Below, one piece after another: positions 39,801 through 52,000 of a stretch of DNA of 64,000 bases (the stretch's first letter is position 1; each line of letters starts with the position of its first letter). The notes below the pieces were generated by a model. That model saw only the letters and a list, made by a program, of their open reading frames with translations. It did no database searches and was not told where the DNA came from. The stretch comes from Sepioteuthis lessoniana. Taxonomy: Eukaryota > Mollusca > Cephalopoda > Myopsida > Loliginidae. A program made the position numbers and the translations under genes. The DNA is taken from positions 80,182,127 to 80,246,126 of the forward strand of contig OY757921.1 in NCBI GenBank assembly GCA_963585895.1, read 5' to 3'.

Positions 39801-40689
39801 TTAACCCATTATAACCCAATGTTCTTGTTTGAGGACAGTTAAAATAAATATGAAAATCTCATTAAATACTTACATTTTGGTTGATTTAATGTATAAGTAA
39901 AGTAAAGTTGGCAACCTTAGTCGAGGGTGACCTGAAGGCTCCCTTTTCAATAGCTACTACACCAAGGTGTAGGAGAGGGGGCTACTCCATTCCCTGGATT
40001 GCTCCACTTTACCCTTGATCCTTACCTTATAGTGCTGAGTGCTAAGTAAGGTGCCATCAAGTACCATTTTTGAGTCTTTGGTATGACTCAAACTGGGATT
40101 GAACTCTGGTCTCCCGGACCATTGGCGAACACACTACTCATTAGGCCACTGGCCAGTAACTTTGCATTAATAAAATTCATATTTACAGCAATAAAGTTTA
40201 AATGGATGTTTCAGTGAGTTTATTATTCATTTTTATGCTTCCTTATAATAATTTCATTATAAATCAGAAAATTAAAAATTTAGGTTATAATGGGTTAAGT
40301 GAAATATCTAATTTAAAACAGCCATATAACCAGTGATAACAAAATAAAAATGAAAAAAAGTGGTCATGTTTTTCCAATATTACTTAAATATGGTATGTAA
40401 ATGGTAAGTGTATTGAATGACTAAAGACACTGTCAAAAGAAAACAAAATTGGATTGAATTATGAAAATTAAAAATTGCTTGTTATATTAATACAAATGAA
40501 TGTTAAACACTTGAATTTGGATTTGATAAATTAGGACCAATGATCCCTAAATGCCGACATAGATATGTATTATTTTTGAATAAAATAAACCAAACATGAT
40601 TTACACACACACACACACACACACACGTATGTGTCTCTGTTTTTTCATGTTTCATTCAATTCATATCTATTTCAATATCTTTCTCGGTT

Positions 40690-40720
<31 letters not shown>

Positions 40721-42531
40721 GTCAGTCTGTTCAAATCTATGTGTATGAATGTTTGTTTAGTGCAAGTTTGGTTTAGAAGAACAGACAAGAAAGAATGTAG
40801 GAATTTTTTAAAAGTTTTTCTTGCTTGTAAACAAGGGCATGTAAATCTGAATCCAATGAATGTAGAAAATGTCTGACAAGTTAAGTGTTTACAGCACTTT
40901 CAACTGAATCTGTAGCCAATTTGAAGAGTGATACAATTGATAGAATTAAAAAAAAACCCAGTTTGTATTGTTATTTAAATTGTATTGAGACATAATGAAA
41001 ATTAACTTTGTTTAAATTCTATCAAAACAAACTGTATCGATCTTTAAAATGACTGGAGATACAGCCAGAAGTGCTCAAAACCTGTAGCTATTAAATGATT
41101 TCTCCATTCATTTAATGAAGATTTATGTTCCTTGTTCATAAATGAGAAAACCTTTTTAAAAATTCATGTAACACTATATAGGTGGCCCGCCAAGCAGACG
41201 ATTCCTTTGTCTGTTTTGACGCGAAACCAGACAAAGGGTTTTTGGACCTGAAATCTCGCCGTATCCAGAAGTGGTAAGGGGACGCGAAGGAGAGTGGTTG
41301 GACAAAGGAGCTGGCAGGCAGTTGGCGGCAGGACCACGGACACGAGAGTTGGCGTGGAACCACGGACAGGAGCAGTCGACTCCGGACACCCGAGCAGAGA
41401 GGCAAGCCAGCATGAGATAGGGTCCAGCGAAGAAGACCGAGTTAAGATGTCGGCATTCCAGTTGCTTTGTGGAATTTTTGCTAGCAATCCACGCTAGTGT
41501 TAGTCCATATATGCTATCGGAATTGTAGTGTTGCATACTCTCCTTCTGCTCTGAGTTAACCCCAAGCATTGTTCGTGTTTGTTCGTTTGTCCTTCTATTT
41601 TCTCTGGCCCCCTCGATCGTATTCTTGTAGTGGCAAGAAATGTGCGTTACCCCATTCGGAACCACGTGTTGATCACCGGCCAAGAAGTGAAATGTTAAAA
41701 GAAGGATGAATGCTTGTGGGGGCAAGGGCGGTAACATTACATTCATACATCCTCATTTGTTTGTTCTTTTAAAGCAAACATAAATTATCAAAAAACTGCA
41801 GCCTAAATATACATTGTTTAAATGTTTGTTAAGAATAAGTTCAATATTATAAATGTGTCAAAAAAAAAAAAAAGAAAGAAATATAAAGAGAAGAAAAAAC
41901 ATTTCATCTACATAGTTTTTTTTTAAACTTTGTATGTCAATGATATTTTTTTTTACCAAAATATCTTGTGTTTAAATGAAAAAAAAAATGCTATTATAAT
42001 ACTAATAGCATTCTTATAAGAAATGAGAATGTAACAGTTTGAAAAGTGTTTTATAATCCAGGTTAAAAGCACAGTAAGAGTAACCTGAAGCCCAAATTTT
42101 TTAGCTCTTATTTATTCTATACAGGTATTATTGGGAAATAAGAAAAATTTTGGTAAATGGGCCAGGATTTTTATTTCACATTACTCTTACCACACTTTTG
42201 ACATGGACTATTCATCTTACCCACAAAAATGTAGAACAGGTTCAATCATCTTATTTTCATGTAGAGTTCCAGTCACTGTTCCATACCAAACACTGTGGTC
42301 CCCAACATTATGTACACAATGTGTTTGACACAATAATACAGGTGTGTCAAAAAGAACAGGAAGACCCTATAAAGAAAAGGAAACACTTTTTATGTAAATA
42401 TCATTTTATAAGATTTATACAGATGATCTGAAAATAGAAAAAGATTTTGGAATCAATGTTTGGATATGGCAAACAAAACGTTTCATTTTTGATTATATGC
42501 TAAAACCTTTATATGTCTGTTTATATTCCCG

Positions 42532-42578
<47 letters not shown>

Positions 42579-43004
42579 CAAGGTATAAATAAAGTACAAG
42601 GGTAATTCAATAAATAAGAGGAATTTTCTTTAAAAAAAGGACAATGGACTTTTTTTCAGAATTTTTTTCTATTGTTTGGAATTGGTTTATAGTAAAAGTT
42701 ATTTTTATCTTGCAAAAATATTTGTTTTGGGGCTATTCAAAATGGCAGTAAATCAGAGTTCTCCAGGTGTGAATAGAGGTCTGTCAGGAAATTTTTAGTA
42801 GCTAAGAAGTGCAAACTATGTGAAATTTACAGAAGAATGTGTCATGTATAGAAAAGCATGTTTTAGAAAATAAGGTCATGCTGACAGTCTTCTGGGACAT
42901 AAAAGAACCAATCACTATTGATTTCCTTGAAAGAGGTGTAACTGAAAACTGTACTTATTGATAACTCCTTAGTTGAAGCATTCACCTTATTTACTGAATG
43001 ACTG

Positions 43005-43077
<73 letters not shown>

Positions 43078-46000
43078 AAGATAATCAAACTTTGCATGAA
43101 TCCAAACTCTTCTTAAACAAACCCTTGTATATACTTCCTAAAAGGCAATATTTGCTTCAATTTTTATAGCTTCACCCAATTGTAATAGGAGTATGTATAT
43201 CTTCTCAAAAGTCAGGACAAATAGATCTATATACAAGGTAAATCTGGAACATAGGCAGCCATTTTGAATATCTTGAGAACTAATTGCACAACTTTAATGT
43301 AACTTGGCCCCCCAAAGAGGACCTTACAGCACATGTATGAAGTGACTCTTCCTCCCTGGGAGGGGTACTCAGTCAACGGTGAGCTTGTATATTCTTCATA
43401 TCTTTAAGCAGAGTTTATTTTGCTCTACATTACTTCTAATGTATAGCAAGATAAACTGTTTAGAGTTTTTCTTTAGTTCTTGTCTGAAATTTGTTTGATT
43501 GTTTTTTGTTAGTCATATTGAGTGGTTTGGTTTTATGGCATCTCAACTATTGTAGGTTATTTAATGGCAAATCCTCTTTATACATATATATTAGATATAT
43601 ATGATTTGTAAATACATTTTGTTGATAACATTTTTAAACAAGCCTAAGCTCATTCTTTTGCACACAGTTATATGGTGTCAAGTATTGCTATACATCACAA
43701 ACAATTCAATTAAACAGTCATTTGTTTACACACAGTTAAGTGATCAAACAGTTCTTTTTCTAACAATTCAATTTAGCATCAGTCATTTGCACTTAGTTTA
43801 AATGTCAAACAGTTCTATTTGACCCACAGATAGGACCCAATCAAGTGCTACCACTCCAGGTGGGTGTGGACCTGGGAGTAATGGTAATAAAGGGGTACTC
43901 CGCATTCCTCAAAGCTCCAGCATTACTGAAGCCTCACCATCAAATTGTTTAGTGTCATATCCAGAACACTCATTGGGGGATCTTATCCCACTGCAGAGAT
44001 GCAGTCGGTGTATTCTACAGCCCCAACCAATTGTACCTGATCATATCGAGGAAAGATTTAGCAACATCTCAGAGCACAACAGATGCCTAAGGAAAATCAG
44101 AGGTTGAAAAGTTTTTTAAAAAAAATCAAATAAACAAACAAAGAAATGATTAGTCTACTATACCAACCACATAGAATATCATAAGTAATTTTCACTGTGT
44201 ATTAGTTTGTAAACCATTGTTAGTGAGTTTGATTCTCACTGGGTGATCACTCTTGCAAAAAACTGACTTCAGCTTAACAACCATCATTTTCAGTACACAA
44301 GTAATTACATTTAAGGGGAAGCATGTTCAGCATAACAGTTATTGTTGTATATTGACCAATGATCCGGTAGAGGAATATCAGGATATTATAGCCTTGACCG
44401 AGGACAGGTTGAATGAGTGCAAAATTGTGACGCCCACAAAAAGAAGGTGGGCGTTGAACTATTATATTACTCAGTGCACAGGAAATTCAATCAGTTGGAG
44501 ACAAGATGTGGTAGAGAAAACCAGGACCCAGCAGAGGGAGCCCTCAGGCCCCTGATTAATCAGTTGGGGATCAGACGAGTTGGAGATAAGATGTGGTAAA
44601 GAAAACTAACTCCCAAAGAAGCTGGGCCCCAGGTCCCCAGTTGAGCGGCCTAGGAGAACAGGAAAGGAACGCTGATGGCCATAAGAGTGGGGGTCAATAT
44701 GTTGCAGTTCTGTTCGGTCTCCAACTCCCTCTCACACACAACCCTTTCAATAAAGTGAGAGGTATATTTTTCTAAGAACCGTGTCGCTTGTCTTTATTGT
44801 GTTGTGTTCTGCATGCAGATGTATGTGTGTTTGTAGAGTTAGTCATAGTTGTGACTGTACAACATATCATCATAAGAAACAGAATTAGTGACCTGAGTTC
44901 AAATCCTAGATTAACTTGTATGCATTTCACTTTAAGCTTATATCCTTAGGAAAAGTATGAACTTGTATGCATTTCACTTCAAGCTTATATCCTTCGGAAA
45001 ATTATGAATATATCTTTTCCCCTCTTACCTATGGGTAAATAGTAAAGCAGACTGGGCTCTTTAGCCCTGGCAGGGCAACCGGTCGAGGAGAAAGAAAACT
45101 TTGAATTCAAACCAGCTGTCATCATCATCATGTCGTGCTGGTAGCACGGATATCCCTGACCCTCTCTCGCCACTTTTCCCTATCGTTCATCGCCTCAGGC
45201 AGGTCTTCAGGACAACATCCCGTATCCTCACATAGTTGCTGAATGTATGTTCGTGCTGGTCATCCTGCTTTTGCACGGCCATGTGTGGGGGTCCATAAGA
45301 GTACATCACTTATGAGTTCGTCCCTGCTTCTCCAGCAGTGTCCTGCATGTCTGGTTCGTCTAACTTGAATAGTTTTCGTGATAGGGGGCAGGTGGCCGTA
45401 CAGTTGGTGTCTTGGGGGGTGTTGCCACCAGGACTTGTTCAAGATTGCTCGCAGCATTCTTGTGTATTGCCATCTAGCTTCTTCTCCAGCCGTTTTGTTA
45501 GAGTCCATGTAGTGCATCCATATAGCAGTATCGATGTGACCGCTGCCTGGAAGAAACTGCGTTTCATTTTATTGGTTAGGTCTGATTTCCATATAATCGA
45601 TAGCTGTCCATGCTTTCGTTAACCTAGTGTCAATGTCCTTTTCGGTTGATGTGACGCTGCTTCCTAGGTAAGTGAATTTGTCTACTAGTTTAAGAGGGGT
45701 TCCGTCTAGAGTGGAGATGTCCCCCGTTTGATTATAGCACATATATTCCGTTTTGTGTGCATTGACGTAGAGGCCTATGTCTGCGGCTGCTCGTTCCAAA
45801 CTATGCAGTAGTGTTTCGGCTTAAAAATTGACTTTGTGTCACATAGTGGCAGGATTGGGTAAATACATTTAAGGGGACGTAACTCTTTTCCCTCAATTAT
45901 TAAACCAAATTTTTTCACGCAGCATCAAATATTTGATATTTACTTACTTCCTTTGAAAATTGGTGAGGAATCCCTGAGAATTGATCCAGACCATCTTGAA

Positions 46001-49000
46001 CTGGGGTAGAAAACAGATCAACAAGTTTAGCCTGCAAGCAAGAAATACAAGACAGAATGAAAGATTATTTTGACAGTATTTACATTTGGCCACTTTCTTA
46101 TTTCAAATATCAATCTAATCTTTCGGACATAAAGGATAAAAATATAAAAAGGATTTTCAAAATGTTTTGTTCTTTTTTCATTTATCATAAAATAATCTTA
46201 TATTTAAAAAAAAAATTGTCATTCTAAATGCGTCACCTACAAAATAACATTTTTTTACAGCTATAATTGATGCATATCAAACATAAAAGGTGGGATTCTT
46301 TGCCCTTTAAACTTAAGAAAACCTTCTTACAATCAAGAAAATGGACTGATTTCTTTCAAGTGCGTAAACTATGATCAAGTAGCATATAATAGTTATTGTC
46401 ACAGGATGTGCTACTGAGATGAGCTTATTCACCATTATCCTCAAAGCATGCTGACAGCATGGATTTCCATGACTCTCTCTTGCTATCCGTCCCTACTAGT
46501 CATTGTTAGATCCTCTAGATGGCATTCAATGTCTGCTCAAAGATAGTTAATGTAAGTTTTTGCTAGTTGGCTAACACTGGTGTGTCCAAGTGTAATCTAC
46601 AACTCAGACATAAATATGATTTAAAAATTTCTATGTGAATTTATATTTATAAAAAGTCAATATCCAAATTACATGTGAACCTGGGAGCGATGGCAATGAA
46701 GAGGTACACCACATTCCCTAGAGTTTTAGTATTACTGGAGCCTCACCATCAGATTGCTTAATGTCATATCCAGGATACTTGTTGGGAGTGAGGATAGCCC
46801 TCTACAGAGATGCAATCAGTGTATTCTACAGCCCTAACTGACTGGGCTTTAAATTCTTTGTGGACATATCTTAATAAGAAATATAAATATTTTCCCATGC
46901 AGAAATGTTTTCAGTGTTGATTTGATTTTAAACAAGTAAAAAACAAATAAGATGATTGTAGTAGTGTGTATAAGATCTGAAAATTTTCTAAGTTGAGATA
47001 CCAAAAAGTACTCATGGCTCAACTCCTCATAGACAAAAAGACTCAAAATTAATTTCACATTCATAAACTGGCAAATCTAAGGGTACCATATCATAGAAAA
47101 GTTTGTTAAATTGTTCCATTTTTCCCTCAATAGTTTGAGTTGGAGTTTTGTTTAACAGCATATCAACCTCTGTGGGTCATTTAATGCCAAGAAAGGTTAG
47201 GTTGGTTTTGTCTTCTATGCGAGTTTTAGGGCATGTTTTTTTTTTTTTGAAAATTCTTGATTCTAAAATGTTCTCAAGTGGAGTTTGGTTTGGTTTGGTT
47301 GATTTTATGGCATAAAACCCCTGCAGGCCACACAATGCCAAATTTCGTTTATACACATATTAAACCTAAGATTTACAAGCAAATACTTAGTAGATAATAT
47401 TTCAAATGAGTCAGAGCCCACCTGCCTGCACACAAACTAATGGCTCCAAGCATTGCTGCCATCCAACATCAATAATCTGCCTGCACATAGTTAAATAGTT
47501 ATACGCATGACTTGTAAGTGAATACATGATTTATAAACATTCTGCTAATAATATTTTCAACAAGCTCAAGCTTATTTTTCTTCACAGCCAAATGATTTCA
47601 AGTATCTCGTCCTATACAAATCATTCTATTCACCTCATCTGTTTGCACACAGTCAAACAGTCTTGAATACTGCTATGCACCAGCAGCAATTCAAAATCAG
47701 TCACTTGTTTGCACACATATGTGAAAGATTAGTTTGTCAGTAATTTTGTTTTTACTTTTAAAGTGGATGGTTTGTAAGTGACATTTAAAAAAGGATTGAG
47801 TTCATTTGTTTGCCCACAGTTAAATGGTTTCAAGTCTTGTAGTTATTTGTTATACCTTCCAGATTGAGGCTGGCAACTATGCGGTCTGTGTCGCTGTCCA
47901 TGCTTTCTATACTATATTATCTTTGTAGGGATTTTGATGTTTCCTGAGCATTGGACTGTTTATCTATTCCCATCAGTGACTTGGCTCTTGATGATGAAGG
48001 GACTGCATCAAATTTGGCTGGGGACAGTTTAAATGTGCCTCCTGGTCTTTCACTGATCACTTCTGTGTTCGTATTTACTCTTCCAGCCTGGCCAATGGGG
48101 GCCGGTGCTTTTTGTTTAAGTTCCCCTGGCTTTTTGATTGTGGGCATAGAGTCCATTTCAATTTTAAGTTTGTTTTTAGTTTCTATAGGGGGATTTGGAG
48201 GGTTTTTTTTTTCTTTTTCCTTTGATTTTGAAGTCAATCTACGTCTACTTTTGGTAGCTTGTGTTTCATTTTTTGGGGTAGGATTTGTTGTTTCATTTTC
48301 TGTTGGGTTGTCTTTGGTATTTATTTTTTTATGAAGTCTCTTTTGGAGTTTTATGGTGTCTGTTTTGATGTGGGTGGTTGTTTCATCAGAATCTTCTGTG
48401 TTTGTTTCAACAGGATCTACGTCCATTGGGCTGAATCTGTTGGATAATGGGATTGGTTCATTTATAAGGGCTTTTTGTTTAGTTTGGATTTTTCCTTTTC
48501 TTTGCTTAGATTTTTTTTCCTGATTTTGGTTGTGTGTCACATATTCATCTGGAACTGTTGAAATGTGTTCCTTGATTGTCTCTTGTGATCATTTTTAGTA
48601 TTTCTATTAGATTTTTTAATTCATTAATCAGTTTGTTCAGTTCTTATTATTTTTGTTTTGTATCTTCCTTTTCCTCGTTTCCTTTTTTAGTTACATATGC
48701 ATAACCAGGTTGTTCTTGTGTTTGTTCTACTATTTTTCTGGCCTCAGGGTAGGAGATGTTTCTTGTGTATTTTATTTCTGTAAGTCTTTTTTCTTTTTTC
48801 CACATTTCACATTCTTGTGAGTACGCAGGGTGTTCTGCTTTGCAGTTGATACAATTAAAGGGATTTTGACATCCTAATTCTGTGTGATTTGATCTTCCAC
48901 ATTTTGCACATATTGGTGGTCTAATGCATTTATCTCTAGGATGTCCATATTTTTGGCATTTTTGGCATCTTAGAGGGTTTGGTATGTAAGTTTCTATTTT

Positions 49001-52000
49001 TGTATTTATGTAACCTATTCTAATGCTAGTTGGAGTTGTGGGTTTATTAAATGTTAGTATGTATGTGTTTGTGTCTATGGTTCTTGCTTCTTTGCGTATG
49101 GAGATTCTCCTCACATCTGTTACGCCTTGCGGTTTAAGATGTAGTCTTATTTCTTCAAGGGAACATGATGCGAGGTCTGGGGATTTTATAACTCCTTTCG
49201 AGAAGTTTAGGGTTGGATGAGAGTATATTTTTCTGTTTAGTTTTCCAATTTGTTTCCATTTTAGTATTTTTTCTGATTGTTTTTGATTTTTTCTTTGTAT
49301 ATTAATGGTGTTGTTCATAGCTTTTTTGATATTGATTGGTTTACAGTGTGTTTCTATTGTTTTTTGAATTAGGAATGGGGACAGTTTGGTAATTGAGGTT
49401 TCTTCAATTGATTCAAGTACAATGAATTGATAGAAATTTTCATCCATTTCGTGTTCACTTTCTGATACTGTGAGGTTTTTTTTCATTCTTTTGGATTTGA
49501 ACTCACCAGCCCCTCTGCTACAAGCAGGATGTGACACAAGGTCAATTTTTAACTGGAGTTTAACAGGTTTGAATTCAGAGCTTTCCTTCTCCTAGACTAG
49601 TTGCCTCACCAAGGCTAAAGAACCCAGTCTGCTCTACTAATTAACCATAACTGGAGGGAGAATAATTGGATTTATACCTTTTCCAAGAGTATTAGTGCTA
49701 TGTGAAATGCTATCAGCTTTGTCCAGGATTTGAACTCATCTTGCCATGTCCATTTCCTATGATGATAACCATTACACCATGGATATCTTCTGATACCATT
49801 TAACCCAGTTCTACGAACTTCCTGTTACAGAGAAAAGAGAGATGCAATATCAAGTAACCGTCTTAGCCCAAGATATCTCATGAAGCATCCAGCTTGGCCA
49901 TCTGACAAGTTACTATATTAAGGAGGCATGTTTAGCATAATAATATCATAGGAAACGGAATTAGCAACCTGAGTTCAATTCCTGGTTGAAGCTGTTTGCA
50001 TTCACTTTACACTAATACCCTTGGGAAAGGCATGAATCCATCTGTTTTCTCCTCCAGCTGGCAGTAAATAGTATGGTAGACTGGATTCTTTAGCTTGGGG
50101 TAGGCAACCAGTCTAAGAAAAGGAAAACTCTGAATTCAAACCAGATGCACTCCACTTAAAAAAATTGACCTTCTGTCATATCTTGTCCTCTGGCAGAGGG
50201 GTTGGGTAAATACTTAACACAGTAATTATTTGTTTATAATAAGCATTCATGTATAACATGTACCTCTAACTTTGGACTTTGAAAATTTAAAAAAAAAATT
50301 ATCATCTATAATATGCACTAACTTTTTAGAATTTGAAAAAGCTAAATTTAACCTAAATCTAACATTTTTTTACAAGTTTTTATTGGTTTGTACTGACTAA
50401 AAATAAGAATTTAAATGATTGACATTATGTCTTAAAATACAAAATTTACATAATATCTAGAGTAAATACACAGACATGTTCACACAAAAATGCAACAAAC
50501 TTGAACCGAAAAGAGCTCACATTAGGAGAAACAAAATTATAAACAAACACACATTCCAGTGGATATTTCCCGGTGACTGCATAAAACATATTAGCTTGGA
50601 CTATAGATCTAACTTACATTCAGTCATCCTATCCTGAATATAGTGAAGCATGTAGCTAGAAAAAAAGTTAATTACATAGTTCTTGTGTATAATATACACA
50701 CCTAACTTTTGGGCTGAAAAAATAATGTCTCTTATACATAAATGATTACAATATATTATGAGGACAAACAATTAAATAAGTCTTATGACAATGTTTTGGG
50801 AGACTGAGGTTCAATCCCAGGTCAAGTCAGAGCAAAAATTCAAAAAATGGTACTTGATATCTTCTTACTTAATACTCACCATTATAAGGTAAGGATCAAG
50901 GGTAAGGGAAGCAATCCAGAGAAAGGAGTAGTACCCTCCCTTACACTTCTGTGTAGTAGCTATTGAAAAGAGAGCCTTCAGGTTGCTCTTGACTATGGTC
51001 AACGAATGTACAACTTTATATATATATATATATATATAAAATAAATTTTCAGCCTGAAATCTTAGGTGATGAAACACAGCTCCATCAAAGTACAAGTAGT
51101 GTACCTCTGGAAGAAACTCTCTGTAAGGGAGTCTAATTCTCAGATAAAGAGTTTCTTCCACTTAGCCTATACAGACTTATACTGCAGAACTAAAAGTGTT
51201 GCTTGGGGCATTATGCCTTTCCCACTATTCAATCAACAATGTAACAGTAAATGTCAGATCAAAAGAAAGAAAAATACCACAGAAAAAAAAGGAAGAAACA
51301 AAATGGTGTGTACAAACCTGGTGATTCCCAAGAATGTTGATGGCAAATTGTTGACTCTGTAGGAGCAAATCATGCATTCGACTAGAATTGAAACAAAAAA
51401 ACAAAATTAAGAATGTAAATTTATAACACAAATCCATGTTTTTTATTTTTATCAAACAATAACATATCAACCCATCTGAGGTTAGGAAAATACATTCATT
51501 GTAATTTTAGATTTATGCTTTTTGTGTAATTGTATCTTAAAGAGTTTTTTTGCACACAGTTATATAGTTTCACTATTCCTATTAAATAGGAATACAGATC
51601 TATTTGACCCATAGATGACACCCTTCCACAGTATTTGTTGTATGTCCCACCAACCAGATGAGTGTGGCACAAGTCTTATTTTAAGGTGGATCCAGGTGTA
51701 GAGCCATAACCCAGACCTGCTTTAAGACCTGTTGGCATTCTTCTAAAAAGGGGTGCCTCAGGCACCAGATGAAAAAATGTAGCCCCTCTGTAGAGGGTTA
51801 GAGCTTGGGGGAATGGCCTCATGAGGCTTGAGGAGAGCTGGTGTTAGTGTGTGTGACATGAATGCCGGTTTCCTAGTAACCATGTCAGGCAGCCTCAACC
51901 AACAGCCACCAAAGCAAAAAAACACACAGCCAGCCGAAGTGCATCCCAGCCCAGTGGCCTACATAACGTGCCCAAGCAGAGAAAGGAATTGAGTGAGTAG

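Noticed and set aside
41174..41746. 190-codon minus-strand open frame
   Set aside because: It coincides almost exactly with the solo LTR, has no recognisable domain, and the high GC content lowers stop frequency.
42126..42431. Plus-strand exon-like open frame preceded by an AG
   Set aside because: It is the shadow of the minus-strand flavin-reductase exon, which has homology, splice sites and exact phase.
47951..48334. 127-codon plus-strand frame
   Set aside because: It is antisense to the Lys-rich part of LINE ORF1.
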